Notes: generated by a model not told the origin, from the sequence alone. Shown: positions 35,276-44,323, counted from the first letter of the stretch. The stretch is DNA of 64,000 nt from Mycobacteriales bacterium (GCA_035690485.1 DASSKL010000060.1:25937-89936), one strand, 5' to 3'. Numbers and translations are program-made.

Positions 35276-37657
35276 CTAGGAGATGGTGACCGATGTGGTG
35301 GTGATCACGTCGCGTGAGGACCGGGCGATGCGCAGCTCGTAGTCACCGGCCGGCACGGTCCAGCCCGCCTTGCGCGGGTCCCAGACGCGCAGCGCGCGCT
35401 GGTCGAACTGCAGCGTCGCCTCGACGGTGTGCCCGGGGTCGGCGGCCACCGCGGCGAACGCCGCGAGGTGCTGCACCGGCCGGCGCAGGTCGCCGGACGG
35501 CGGGGCCGCGTAGAGCTGCACGACCTCCTTGCCAGGGCGCGTGCCGGTGTTGGTGACGGGCACCGTGACCGTCCAGCTGCCGTCGGCGCTGACCAGCTGC
35601 GGCGTGCCGTAGGACCACGTCGTGTAGCCCAGCCCGTGGCCGAACGGGAATCGTGGCTCGATCTCGCGCGCGTCGTACCACCGGTAGCCGATGTAGAGCC
35701 GCTCCGCGTAGTGGGTGGCACCTGCGTCGCCGGGATGGTTGAGGTAGGCCGGGGTGTCGGTGAGCCGCCGCGGGATCGTGACCGGCAGCCGGCCGCCGGG
35801 CTCGGTGTCGCCGAACAGCACGTCGGCCAGCGCGTCGCCGAGCTCCTGCCCCGGGAACCACACCTGCAGCAGCACCGCCGCGTCGTCGGCCCAGTCCATG
35901 GTCACCGGTGACGCCGCGTTGACCACCACGACCGTGCGCGGCTGGGCGGCGAGGACGGCGCGGACCAGCTCGTCCTGCGCGCCCGGCAGGTCCATGTGCG
36001 GGCGGTCGTGCCCCTCGCTCTCCCACTCCTCGTCGGTGCCGACGACGAGAATCGCGACGTCGGCCGCGCGCGCGGCGGCGACCGCGCGGCCGAGCAGGTC
36101 GTCGGGCACCGGGGGCAGGCAGCCGACGGTCACGCCGCCGCCGGGCCGCTCGCTCGGCGGTAGCTCGACCCGCACGCTGACGGTCTGCCCCTCCGCGAGG
36201 TCGACGGTGCCGGGGACCTCGGTGCTGCCGAGACCGAGCAACGTGCCGCCCGGCGTCGGCTCGCTGTTGTCGACCACGCAGCGGTCGTCGACGAACAGCC
36301 GTGCCGGCCCGATGCTCGACAGGGCGAACGTCCACGTGCCCGCGGTCTGCACGTCGATCGTCGCGTCGATGCGGGTCGCGAATCCCTGCGCCGGCAGGCC
36401 GGGCATCGGCTCGCCCAGCCAGAGCAACCGGGCGCGCTCCATCGTCTCGCCGCCGAGCGTGGCGCCCTGCGCGTCGACGTAGGTGACGCGTAGCTCGCCG
36501 GCCACGCGGTCGTCCAGTGTCGGCAGCGCCCGGTGGGTCAGGCACCCCATCTCGTGCACGGCAGCGGGGGCGCGGTCGCGGATCCCGTCGAGGGGGGCGA
36601 CCCGATGTTCGGGCCGCAGGGCCGCGCTGCCGCCGCCGTGCTGGGTGCCGGGAACGGCGTTGGGGCCGATCACCGCCACCCGGCCGCAGGTCGCGGGGTC
36701 GAGGGGCAGCAGGCCGCCCTCGTTGCGCAGCAGCACCGTGCCCGCGGCACCTGCGCGCCGGATCAGCGCACGGGTCTGCGGGTCGTTGCGGGTCGTCTCG
36801 TCGCCGGGTTCGCGGTCGGACTCGGCCTGCGCCCAGGCCAGCAGGTCGAGCACCCGCTGCGCCGCGTTCGACACGTCGTCGCGGTCGACCTCGCCGTCGG
36901 CGATGGCGGCGTGCAGCTTGTCGCGGCGGTGCCGGCCGGGGCCGGGCATCTCGATGTCGAGGCCGGCGTGCACGGCGGGTGCCGTGCTGTGCAGGCCGAA
37001 CCAGTCGGAGACGACCGCGCCGTCGAACCCCCACTCGTCGCGCAGCAGGTCGGTGAGCAGCCGGCGGTGGTCTGCGGCGTACGTGCCGTTGATGCGGTTG
37101 TACGACGACATCACCGAGCGCACGCCCGCGTCGTGCACCGCCGCTTCGAAGGGCACCAGGTAGAGCTCGCGCAGCGTGCGCTCGTCGACCTCCGAGCTGA
37201 TCGTCATCCGCTCGTGCTCGGTGTCGTTGGCGACGAAGTGCTTGACGCAGCAGCCGACGCCGCGACTCTGCACCCCCCGGATGTAGGCCACCGCCATCCG
37301 CGCGGTGAGGTGCGGGTCCTCCGAGTAGCACTCGAAGTTGCGCCCGCCGATCGGCGTGCGGTGCAGGTTGACGGTCGGCGCGAGCAGCAGCCGCGCCCCC
37401 TTCGCCCGGGCCTCGTCGCCGAGGGCCCGGCCGACCTCCTCGACCAGGGCCGGGTCGAAGCTCGCGGCGAGCGACACCCCGCAGGGGAAGCAGGCGGACG
37501 CCGGCCCGGTGAAGCGCGTGCCTCGTACGCCGTTGGGACCGTCGCTCATGCGCAGCGCGGGTACGCCGGCGCGCTCGATCGCCACCGTGTGCCACATGTC
37601 GGCACCCGCCAGCAGCGCCACCTGTTCGTCGACGGTCAGCTCGTCAGCCGGGATCAC
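35276..37657 (-). CDS. Glycoside hydrolase family 3 beta-glucosidase-like enzyme
   Basis: A 793-residue GH3 enzyme with the domain order GH3 N-terminal barrel (about 1-300), GH3 C-terminal domain with an inserted PA14-like carbohydrate module (about 390-510), and a fibronectin-III-like end. The nucleophile is D218 in AVVSDWFGL; K139-H140 in CVKHFVANDTEHER are substrate contacts. No signal peptide is visible, so it probably acts inside the cell. It hydrolyses beta-linked glucosides or xylosides; specificity cannot be read from sequence. GTG start. Confidence 0.9.
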   Translation of the reverse strand: MIPADELTVDEQVALLAGADMWHTVAIERAGVPALRMSDGPNGVRGTRFTGPASACFPCGVSLAASFDPALVEEVGRALGDEARAKGARLLLAPTVNLHRTPIGGRNFECYSEDPHLTARMAVAYIRGVQSRGVGCCVKHFVANDTEHERMTISSEVDERTLRELYLVPFEAAVHDAGVRSVMSSYNRINGTYAADHRRLLTDLLRDEWGFDGAVVSDWFGLHSTAPAVHAGLDIEMPGPGRHRRDKLHAAIADGEVDRDDVSNAAQRVLDLLAWAQAESDREPGDETTRNDPQTRALIRRAGAAGTVLLRNEGGLLPLDPATCGRVAVIGPNAVPGTQHGGGSAALRPEHRVAPLDGIRDRAPAAVHEMGCLTHRALPTLDDRVAGELRVTYVDAQGATLGGETMERARLLWLGEPMPGLPAQGFATRIDATIDVQTAGTWTFALSSIGPARLFVDDRCVVDNSEPTPGGTLLGLGSTEVPGTVDLAEGQTVSVRVELPPSERPGGGVTVGCLPPVPDDLLGRAVAAARAADVAILVVGTDEEWESEGHDRPHMDLPGAQDELVRAVLAAQPRTVVVVNAASPVTMDWADDAAVLLQVWFPGQELGDALADVLFGDTEPGGRLPVTIPRRLTDTPAYLNHPGDAGATHYAERLYIGYRWYDAREIEPRFPFGHGLGYTTWSYGTPQLVSADGSWTVTVPVTNTGTRPGKEVVQLYAAPPSGDLRRPVQHLAAFAAVAADPGHTVEATLQFDQRALRVWDPRKAGWTVPAGDYELRIARSSRDVITTTSVTIS

Positions 37658-37696
37658 CCGGCGGATTCTGCCGGATCGGGTTGGTCGCGGCGCGCG

Positions 37697-38152
37697 TCAG
37701 TGCTGGTGGCTGCGCCGGTACGCCGCGGCGCTCGCACCGACGAGCACCGTCGCGACCGCCGGTGCGACGGGCGACAGCCCGGTGTAGGGAAGCTGGTCGG
37801 TCGGGCCCGCGGCCGTGCCGCCCGGGACCGGCGTCAGCGCTGCGGCCGGCGGCCCGCCGGGTTCGCCGGCTCCCGAGACGCCGTCGCTCGGCGCGGGGGC
37901 GGCTGCGGGCGGGGTGGTGGGGGTGGACGGCTGGGGTGCCGGGGTGGCGGTGGACGCGGGCGGCTGTGTCGCCTGCGGGGGGCTCGAGGTGGCCGCGCTC
38001 GGACCGGCGGCGGGGAGCGGGCCGCCGGCGCCGGCGGGATTGCTCTCGCCACCGTTGCCGGCCGCGCCCGTCAGGATGGCGGCAATCGCTGCGCCGATCA
38101 CGGCGACGGCGAGCACCAGCAGGGTGCGGGCGAGCCCGATGCGCCGATCCAC
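37697..38152 (-). CDS. Sortase-anchored Pro/Ala/Thr-rich surface protein (LPYTG)
   Basis: A 151-residue protein with an N-terminal signal-type helix (ARTLLVLAVAVIGAAIAAIL), a long Ala/Pro/Thr/Ser linker, then LPYTG near residue 120, a hydrophobic segment and a positively charged tail YRRSHQH. That is the standard cell-wall sorting signal, so a class E or A sortase should link it to peptidoglycan. No folded domain is visible; it may be a spacer or structural stalk. No sortase gene is present in this window. Confidence 0.75.
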   Translation of the reverse strand: MDRRIGLARTLLVLAVAVIGAAIAAILTGAAGNGGESNPAGAGGPLPAAGPSAATSSPPQATQPPASTATPAPQPSTPTTPPAAAPAPSDGVSGAGEPGGPPAAALTPVPGGTAAGPTDQLPYTGLSPVAPAVATVLVGASAAAYRRSHQH

Positions 38153-38203
38153 GACCGAATCGTCCCCGTTGCCCGCGAGCAGGACACGGGGACACGCCGG
38201 GGG

Positions 38204-38608
38204 TCAGCCGCGCGGGCGGAAGCGGACCAGCGCCCGGCCTTCGCCGGTGTCGTGGAAGACGACCTCGACCGGCTGGTCGATGCGGACGGTCTCGGGGTCG
38301 CAGTCGACGATGTTCGTGAGCAGCCGGGGACCCTCGTCGAGCTGGACGTAGGCCAGCACGAACGGCGCCGCCTCGCGGTAGGCGCCCTCGCCCCGCCGGG
38401 CCACCGTGTAGCTGTAGACCGTGCCGCGCCCGCTGCCCTCGAACCACTCGGTGGCGGTGCTGTGGCAGTCGGGGCAGATGGCCCGGGGGTACCAGATGAC
38501 GTGGCCGCACGCCGTGCAGCGCTTCAGCAGCAGCCGGCCTTCGGCGGTGGCGTCCCAGAACGCCTTGGTCTCCGGGTTGACCGGCGGCACCGGAGTGGGC
38601 AGGCTCAT
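38204..38608 (-). CDS. DUF35 OB-fold/zinc-ribbon partner protein
   Basis: A 134-residue protein with a rubredoxin-like zinc ribbon RCTACGHVIWYPRAICPDC (four cysteines) followed by an OB fold (GTVYSYTVARRGEG, FVLAYVQLDEGPRLLTNIVD). DUF35 proteins are small partners of thiolase-like enzymes, where they help bind the acyl-CoA. Its ATG overlaps the stop of the upstream thiolase-like gene (ATGA), supporting a heteromeric complex. Confidence 0.9.
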   Translation of the reverse strand: MSLPTPVPPVNPETKAFWDATAEGRLLLKRCTACGHVIWYPRAICPDCHSTATEWFEGSGRGTVYSYTVARRGEGAYREAAPFVLAYVQLDEGPRLLTNIVDCDPETVRIDQPVEVVFHDTGEGRALVRFRPRG

Positions 38609-39774
38609 GCGTCCTCCTGGCCGAGAATCAGCGTGGCGCTGCCCATGCGCGTGCCGAGCGAGCCGCCGGTGCCGTGCGCGAGCGCGATCCGGCAGTCGGG
38701 CACCTGCACCTGCGGGTGCGCCTCGCCGCGCAGCTGGCGGACCGCCTCGATGACCTTCGTCATGCCGCCCCGGTTGGTCGGGTGGTTGTTGCACAGACCA
38801 CCGCCGTCGGTGTTGAACGGCAGCTTGCCGTGCGGCGCGACCAGCGCCCCGTCCATGACGAACCGCCCGCCCGCACCCTTCTCGCAGAAGCCGAGGTCCT
38901 CGATCGTCTCCAGCACCGTGATCGTGAACGAGTCGTAGATCGACGCGTAGTCGATGTCGGCGTGGCTGACCCCGGCCTCCTCGAAGGCCCGCGGGCCGGA
39001 CCAGCGCGCCCCGGTGTAGGTCAGGTCGATGCGGCCGTTGTCGGCGTGCTTCGGCGCCTCGCCGTGGCCGAGCACCTTGACGCAACGTCGTTCGAGCGAG
39101 CGTGCCACCTCGGGGCTGACGACGACGACCGCCCCGCCACCGTCGGTGACGACGCAGCAGTCGAGCAGGTGCAACGGGTCGGCGACCAGCCGCGATTGCA
39201 GGACCTCCTCGACGGTCACGGCCTTGGGCAGGAAGGCGTTGGGGTTGTGCTGCGCGTGCAGCGAGGCGGCCACCTTGATCTCGGCGAGCTGCTCGCTGGT
39301 GGTGCCGAACTCGTACATGTGGCGTTGCGCGGCCAGCGCGTACATCGGGATCGTCGACGTGCCGTAGACCATCTCGAACGCCGCCTCGGGCGCGTTGGTC
39401 GCACCGCGCATCCGGCCGACGTTTTCCCGCTGCCGCGGCCGGCCACCGAGGGTGATGAGGGCGACGCTGCACTTGCCGGCGGCGATCGCGGCCGTCGCGT
39501 GCCCGACCAGGGCGACGTAGGACGACCCGCCCATCTCGGTCGAGTCGACGTAGGACAGCCGCTTCAGGCCCAGGTAGTCGGCCATCGACAGCGGTCCGAA
39601 CCCCGGCGCGTCGCCCGCGCAGAAGTAGCCGTCGACGTCGTCCATCGTCAGCCCGGCGTCGGCCAGGGCGCCTAGGGCGACCTCGCCGTGCACCTGTGGC
39701 GTGGACTTGTCGGGGATGTCGCGGTCGGGGTGCTCGAACGCGCCCGCGATGAAAGCCCGTCCGCGCAGACTCAC
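38605..39774 (-). CDS. Thiolase-like (SCP2/lipid-transfer type) protein, catalytic Cys not found
   Basis: A 389-residue thiolase-fold protein. At the usual nucleophile position the sequence is STEMGGSSYVALVGHA, with serines (S84/S85) in place of cysteine; the later GGLCNNHPTNRGGM and HGTGGSLGTRM blocks are kept. The same loss is seen in SCP2-type enzymes such as Ltp2, which work as retro-aldolases with a DUF35 partner in steroid side-chain degradation. The coupled DUF35 gene supports such a complex; the substrate is inferred only at class level. Confidence 0.85.
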   Translation of the reverse strand: MSLRGRAFIAGAFEHPDRDIPDKSTPQVHGEVALGALADAGLTMDDVDGYFCAGDAPGFGPLSMADYLGLKRLSYVDSTEMGGSSYVALVGHATAAIAAGKCSVALITLGGRPRQRENVGRMRGATNAPEAAFEMVYGTSTIPMYALAAQRHMYEFGTTSEQLAEIKVAASLHAQHNPNAFLPKAVTVEEVLQSRLVADPLHLLDCCVVTDGGGAVVVVSPEVARSLERRCVKVLGHGEAPKHADNGRIDLTYTGARWSGPRAFEEAGVSHADIDYASIYDSFTITVLETIEDLGFCEKGAGGRFVMDGALVAPHGKLPFNTDGGGLCNNHPTNRGGMTKVIEAVRQLRGEAHPQVQVPDCRIALAHGTGGSLGTRMGSATLILGQEDA

Positions 39775-39865
39775 GACACGCCCACCTCTCGACCCGGCTT
39801 TGCGGCGACCCTATGCAACCGACCGTGGTCCACTGCAGGGAGGGCAACCGCTCCCGAGGAGGATC

Positions 39866-40471
39866 GTGAACCGCGCGCTGACCGCTGCCGCCGTGCTGCT
39901 GGCCGGACTCGCTGCCGCGTGCAGCGGCAGCAGCGGAGGCACCCACACTGCCGCCTCGTCGCCCGCCGCGACCACGACCTCGCCTCCTGCGAGTGCTGCC
40001 CCCACCGTGACCATGACCGCCAACCCGATCGTCGCCCCGACGTTGCCACCGCCCACCAGCGCCGCACCGGGTGACGTCCCGGCCGGCGCGACGCTCGTGA
40101 TGCGGCACGACGGCAGCGGCACGTCGTACGTCGTCTATGCCGAGCCCCGCAACGGCAGCTACTGCCTGGTGCTCGTCGCCGGCTCGCAGCGCGGCGAGCA
40201 GTGCGTTCGCTCGGTGCCGCCTTCGGACCAGCTCGACGTGCACACGCTGAGCACCGGCACGGGGCCGGGGGCGATCTCGCTGCTCGCCGGCGTCACCGGG
40301 GGCCGGGTGGTCAAGGTGACGGCCGACACCGACGCCGGCTCGGCGGCGAGCGTCACACCGGTCGCGGTCGCCGACACGGGGGGCAAGGCCTTCGCCGTCG
40401 CGGTGGATCCCGACACGGTCAGCCAGGTCACCGCCTACGATGCCGCGGGCAACGTCGTCGCCCGCAGCTGA
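39866..40471 (+). CDS. Putative secreted lipoprotein
   Basis: A 201-residue protein. The N-terminus MNRALTAAAVLLAGLAAAC is a lipoprotein signal peptide with the lipobox LAAAC, followed by a Ser/Thr/Pro-rich linker (to about residue 65) and a small beta-rich domain with two cysteines (NGSYCLVL, GEQCVRS) that could form a disulfide. GTG start, with GAGGAGGA upstream. No family recognised; a ligand-binding or adhesin role is possible. A strong hairpin in the following region may end its transcript. Confidence 0.8.
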   Translation: MNRALTAAAVLLAGLAAACSGSSGGTHTAASSPAATTTSPPASAAPTVTMTANPIVAPTLPPPTSAAPGDVPAGATLVMRHDGSGTSYVVYAEPRNGSYCLVLVAGSQRGEQCVRSVPPSDQLDVHTLSTGTGPGAISLLAGVTGGRVVKVTADTDAGSAASVTPVAVADTGGKAFAVAVDPDTVSQVTAYDAAGNVVARS

Positions 40472-40552
40472 AGCCACCTGCTCGGCGCTCTTCCCCTGAT
40501 CGACCCGGGTCGGCTACGCTGGTAGCAGGTCGCAGTTCTCGCCTAGGTGTTT

Positions 40553-40585
40553 CGCCCGCGGGATCTTTCCGCGGGCGTTTTGTTT
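40553..40585 (+). terminator. Hairpin with T-run in the cspA upstream region
   Basis: CGCCCGCGG (40553-40561) and CCGCGGGCG (40569-40577) are perfect 9-bp arms with a 7-nt loop, followed by TTTTGTTT. A -10-like TACGCT at 40515-40520 lies upstream of it, so the hairpin may be in the cspA transcript as an attenuator or cold-responsive leader; alternatively it ends the lipoprotein transcript at 40471. Both readings are compatible with the sequence. Confidence 0.65.
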
Positions 40586-40654
40586 CTCTCCGAGAAGCAC
40601 CGCGGGCGGCCCGGTCCCACACCAGGGGCATGAGCCAGTGAGAGGACAGAAGTT

Positions 40655-40858
40655 ATGGCTCAGGGCACGGTGAAGTGGTTCAACGCGGAGAAGGGCTACG
40701 GCTTCATCACTCCGGACGACGGCAGCAAGGACGTGTTCGTGCACTTCAGCGCGATCTCGGGTTCCGGCTACCGCAGCCTGGATGACGAGCAGCGGGTCGA
40801 GTTCGACGTGACCCAGGGTCCCAAGGGCCCCCAGGCGGAGAACGTTCGCGCCGTCTGA
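40655..40858 (+). CDS. cspA: Cold-shock protein CspA family
   Basis: A 67-residue cold-shock domain. RNP1 is KGYGFITP and RNP2 is VFVHFSAI; the N-terminus [17 protein letters not shown] is nearly invariant in the family. It binds single-stranded RNA/DNA as an RNA chaperone. AGGACAG-type RBS upstream. The 5' leader probably exceeds 120 nt and carries a strong hairpin, as in many csp genes; a strong intrinsic terminator follows. Confidence 0.96.
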   Translation: MAQGTVKWFNAEKGYGFITPDDGSKDVFVHFSAISGSGYRSLDDEQRVEFDVTQGPKGPQAENVRAV

Positions 40859-40869
40859 ACCACCACCGT

Positions 40870-40912
40870 CGTAGCCCCTGCGCCCCTCGCGGGCCGGGGG
40901 CTACGCGTTTTT
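40870..40912 (+). terminator. Intrinsic terminator of cspA
   Basis: CGTAGCCCC (40870-40878) pairs with GGGGCTACG (40897-40905), with additional GC pairing in the loop region, and TTTTT follows at 40908-40912. On the minus strand, the stop codon of the molybdenum hydroxylase gene (TAG, 40903-40901) lies within the same stem. Confidence 0.85.
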
Positions 40913-43198
40913 CGTGCCCCGTTGCGCCGACGCCTCGGTGATCGCGCGCCAGACCCGTTCGGAGGTCGTCGGCAGGTCGATGTGGCGTACGCCGAGGTGC
41001 GCGACCGCGTCGATGACGGCGTTCTGGACCGCGGGGGTGGCGCCGATCGTGCCGGCCTCCCCGATGCCCTTGGCCCCCAGTGGGTTGTAGGGCGTCGGCG
41101 TCTCGGAGTCGACCAGGTCGAAGCTCGGCAGCAGGTCGGCGGTGACGATGCCGTAGTCGGCGAAGTTCGTCGTGACGGGGTTGCCGTCGGCGTCGTAGCG
41201 CATCTCCTCGACGAGAGCCTGCGCCACGCCCTGGGCCAGGCCGCCGTGCCGCTGGCCCTCGACGAGAAGCGGGTTGAGGATCCGGCCGGCGTCGTCGACC
41301 GTGGTCAGCGACCGCAGCGTCACCTTGCCCGTGCCGGTGTCGACCTCGACCACGGCCAGGTGCGCGCCGAACGGGAACGTCGGCCCCTGCGGCACGAAGT
41401 GCGACGACGCCGACAGCACCGCCTCGCGCCCGGCCGCTGCCGCGGCCAGCTCCGACCACGACAGCCCGCTGCTCGCGTCGCCGGCGACGTGTAGCCGGGC
41501 GCTGTCCTTGTCGAGCACCACGTCGTCGGCGCTGGCTTCGAGCAGGTCGGCGGCGAGGTCGCGCGCCTGGGCCAGCACCGAGACGGCGGCGTCGTGCACC
41601 GCGGTGCCCCCGAGCTGCAGCGACCGGGAGCCGAACGTCCCGACGCCCTGCGGCACCAGGTCGGTGTCGCCGTAGATGACGGTGACCGCATCGAGGGGCA
41701 CGCCGAGCTGGTCGGCCACGATCATCGCCCACGACGTCGCGTGCCCCTGCCCGTGCGCGGACGACCCGGTGAGCACCCGCACCCGCCCGTCGGGCTCGAT
41801 GTCGACCTGCGCGTGCTCGCCGGCGTAGCTGTCACCGGCGGTGATCTCGACGTAGGTGGCCAGGCCGATGCCCAGCTGCACGGTGTCGCCGGACTCGCGC
41901 CGCCGCCGCTGCTCGTCGCGGAGCCGTTGGTAGCCGCCCGCCTCGAGCACCCGGTCGAGCGCGGCCCGGTAGTCGCCGCTGTCGTAGATCAGGCCGGTGC
42001 GCGTGGTGTAGGGGAACGCGTCTGAGCCGACGAGGTTGCGCCGGCGCACGTCCGCCGGATCCATCCCGATCTCCGCCGCGAACAGGTCCACCGCGCGCTC
42101 GACGGCCGCGGTCGCCTCCGGCCGCCCCGCGCCGCGGTAGGCGGCCACCGGGGTCGTCGTCGTCACCACGCTGACCGCGCGGCTCTCGACCTTGGGGATG
42201 TCGTAGACGCCGGGTGCCATCCAGCGGGTGAGGAACGGCAGGAACGACCCGATCTCCGGGTAGGCGCCGGCGTCCTGCACCACCTCGAGCCGGTAGGCCA
42301 GGATGCTGCCGTCGCGCCGGCCGCCGATCGTGACGGTCTGCTTCTGGGCACGCCCGTGCGTGAGGCCGACGAGATTCTCCGAGCGGTTCTCGGTCCAACG
42401 CATCGGCCGGCCGAAGTGCCGCGCCAGCCACGGGAGCAGCACCTCTTCCGGGTCGCGGCCCATCTTGGCGCCGAAGCCGCCACCGACGTCGGGCGCGACC
42501 ACCCGCACCTGCTCCTCCGCCAGGTCGTAGGCCGCGCGCAGCCGGTCCCGCGTGCCGTGGGCGCTTTGCGTGGCGGACCAGAACGTCAACCGCTCGTCAT
42601 CGCCCCACGCGGCAGCGGCCGATCGCACCTCCATGGGCGCGGGCGCCACCCGCTGGTTGACGATGTCGGCGCTGACCACCACCTCGCAGCCGTCGAACAG
42701 CGTGTCGTCGCGGCCGTCATCGAAGGTCGCCGCGACGTTGCTCCCCGTGTCGGGGAACAGCAGCGTCGACCCGGCCAGCGCGTCAGCGAGGTCCACGACG
42801 GCGGGCAGCGGCTCGTAGTCGACCGAGACGAGCTCCGCGGCGTCCTCGCCCTGGTAGCGGTTCTCGGTGACGATGGCCGCGACCGGCTCGCCCACGTAGC
42901 GCACCAGGTCGCGCGCGAGCACCGGCCGCGGCATGTCCGTCGTCACGCCGATCAGCTGCGCCACGCCCGGCGGGAGGTCGACCTCGGCGCCCGTCACGAC
43001 GCCGATGACGCCGGGCGCCGCGACGGCGTCGGCGGTGTCGATGTGGGTGATCCGACCGTGCGCAACCGTCGAGCGCACGTAGGTCACGTGCGCCGCGCCG
43101 TCGAGGGCCGGCTCGCGCAGATCGTCGACGTAGGTGCCGCCGACGGTGAGGAAACGCGGGTCCTCGAAGCGCACGACGCGGGTGCCGAGAATGCTCAT
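40901..43198 (-). CDS. Molybdenum hydroxylase large subunit (CoxL/xanthine dehydrogenase family)
   Basis: A 765-residue molybdopterin-binding subunit. The N-terminal aldehyde-oxidase a/b hammerhead domain spans about 15-120; the Mo-binding part follows, with the form II type motif AAYRGAGRPEA, GGGFGAKMG and near the C-terminus PLGAKGIGEAGTIG, where the glutamate is the catalytic base. Family enzymes hydroxylate aldehydes, purines or related compounds. The FeS small subunit and FAD medium subunit genes, normally next door, are absent here. ATG at 43198. Confidence 0.9.
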   Translation of the reverse strand: MSILGTRVVRFEDPRFLTVGGTYVDDLREPALDGAAHVTYVRSTVAHGRITHIDTADAVAAPGVIGVVTGAEVDLPPGVAQLIGVTTDMPRPVLARDLVRYVGEPVAAIVTENRYQGEDAAELVSVDYEPLPAVVDLADALAGSTLLFPDTGSNVAATFDDGRDDTLFDGCEVVVSADIVNQRVAPAPMEVRSAAAAWGDDERLTFWSATQSAHGTRDRLRAAYDLAEEQVRVVAPDVGGGFGAKMGRDPEEVLLPWLARHFGRPMRWTENRSENLVGLTHGRAQKQTVTIGGRRDGSILAYRLEVVQDAGAYPEIGSFLPFLTRWMAPGVYDIPKVESRAVSVVTTTTPVAAYRGAGRPEATAAVERAVDLFAAEIGMDPADVRRRNLVGSDAFPYTTRTGLIYDSGDYRAALDRVLEAGGYQRLRDEQRRRRESGDTVQLGIGLATYVEITAGDSYAGEHAQVDIEPDGRVRVLTGSSAHGQGHATSWAMIVADQLGVPLDAVTVIYGDTDLVPQGVGTFGSRSLQLGGTAVHDAAVSVLAQARDLAADLLEASADDVVLDKDSARLHVAGDASSGLSWSELAAAAAGREAVLSASSHFVPQGPTFPFGAHLAVVEVDTGTGKVTLRSLTTVDDAGRILNPLLVEGQRHGGLAQGVAQALVEEMRYDADGNPVTTNFADYGIVTADLLPSFDLVDSETPTPYNPLGAKGIGEAGTIGATPAVQNAVIDAVAHLGVRHIDLPTTSERVWRAITEASAQRGTKNA

Positions 43199-43312
43199 GC
43201 GCGCACTATGGCGCAACTCCCGGCCCCTGCGTCAGGGCTCCGGCCGTTGATGTCGGCGTACGGCGGGTAGATGCCAGTCAACGGATCGTTTCCGCAACCG
43301 GGAGGCACGCGC

Positions 43313-44323
43313 ATGGCATCGGCACATGGCCGCAAGATCGCAGTAGTGACCGGAGGCACCGCCGGCGTCGGCCGGGCGACGGTGCGGGAGTTCGCCGGTG
43401 CCGGCTACGACGTGGCGATCCTCGCGCGCGGCCAGGCCGGCCTCGACGGCGCCGCGAAAGACGTCGAGAACCTCGGCGGGCGCGCGCTGCCGATCCAGGT
43501 CGACGTGGCCGACCACGAGGCCGTGCAGGCGGCGGCCGACCAGGTCGAGCGCGAGCTCGGCGAGATCGACGTCTGGGTCAACGTGGCGTTCGTCGGCTCG
43601 CTGGCGCTGTTCTGGGACACCACCCCGGAGGAGTACAAACGCTTCACCGACGTCACCTACCACGGCCAGGTGTGGGGGACCCGGGCCGCGCTGTCCTACA
43701 TGCGCCCGCGCGACCGCGGCGTCATCGTCAACGTCGGTTCCGCGATGGCCTACCGCTCGATCCCGCTGCAGTCGCCCTACTGCGGGGCGAAGCACGCGGT
43801 GAAGGGCTTCAGCGAGTCGGTGATGACCGAGCTCGCGCACGAGAAGAGCAACGTCAAGCTCTGCATGGTGCAGCTGCCGGGCCTCAACACGCCGCAGTTC
43901 AACTGGAACCTGTCCAAGGTGTCCAAGCACCCGATGCCGGTGCCGCCGATCTTTCAGCCGGAGCTGCCGGCCCGGGCGATCCGCTTCCTCGCCGAGCACC
44001 CGCGGCGCAACATGTGGGTCGGCATCTCGACGGCGTACACGATCCTGGGCGAGCGGGTCGCGCCGAAGCTGCTCGACCTCTACCTGGGCTGGCAGGGCGT
44101 GAAGTCCCAGCAGACCGGCAAGGACGCGCCGCGCTGGGGTGCCAACACGTTCGAGCCGCAGGACCAGGACGCCGACCGCGGCGCGCACGGAGCGTTCGAC
44201 AGCAAGGCGCACCACCGCGACCCGGTGCTGTGGATGTCGATGCACCGGCGCGCGCTGATCAGCGCGTTCACCGGCGTCACTGCTGCTGCCGGCGCCGCGG
44301 CGGTCGCGCTCACCCGTGACTGA
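43313..44323 (+). CDS. Short-chain dehydrogenase/reductase
   Basis: A 336-residue SDR. The NAD(P)-binding motif is TGGTAGVG; the catalytic triad is S143, Y156 and K160 (YCGAKHAVKG). The C-terminal 170 residues are longer than in the classical family and end in a hydrophobic stretch (LISAFTGVTAAAGAAAVAL) that may sit in the membrane. ATG at 43313 with GGGAGG upstream. Substrate unknown. Overlaps the next gene by 8 bp. Confidence 0.88.
   Translation: MASAHGRKIAVVTGGTAGVGRATVREFAGAGYDVAILARGQAGLDGAAKDVENLGGRALPIQVDVADHEAVQAAADQVERELGEIDVWVNVAFVGSLALFWDTTPEEYKRFTDVTYHGQVWGTRAALSYMRPRDRGVIVNVGSAMAYRSIPLQSPYCGAKHAVKGFSESVMTELAHEKSNVKLCMVQLPGLNTPQFNWNLSKVSKHPMPVPPIFQPELPARAIRFLAEHPRRNMWVGISTAYTILGERVAPKLLDLYLGWQGVKSQQTGKDAPRWGANTFEPQDQDADRGAHGAFDSKAHHRDPVLWMSMHRRALISAFTGVTAAAGAAAVALTRD

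Noticed and set aside
35343..37595. Minus-strand 750-codon frame overlapping the GH3 gene
   Set aside because: Same strand but a different frame from the GH3 enzyme, with Arg/Gly-rich composition and no motifs.
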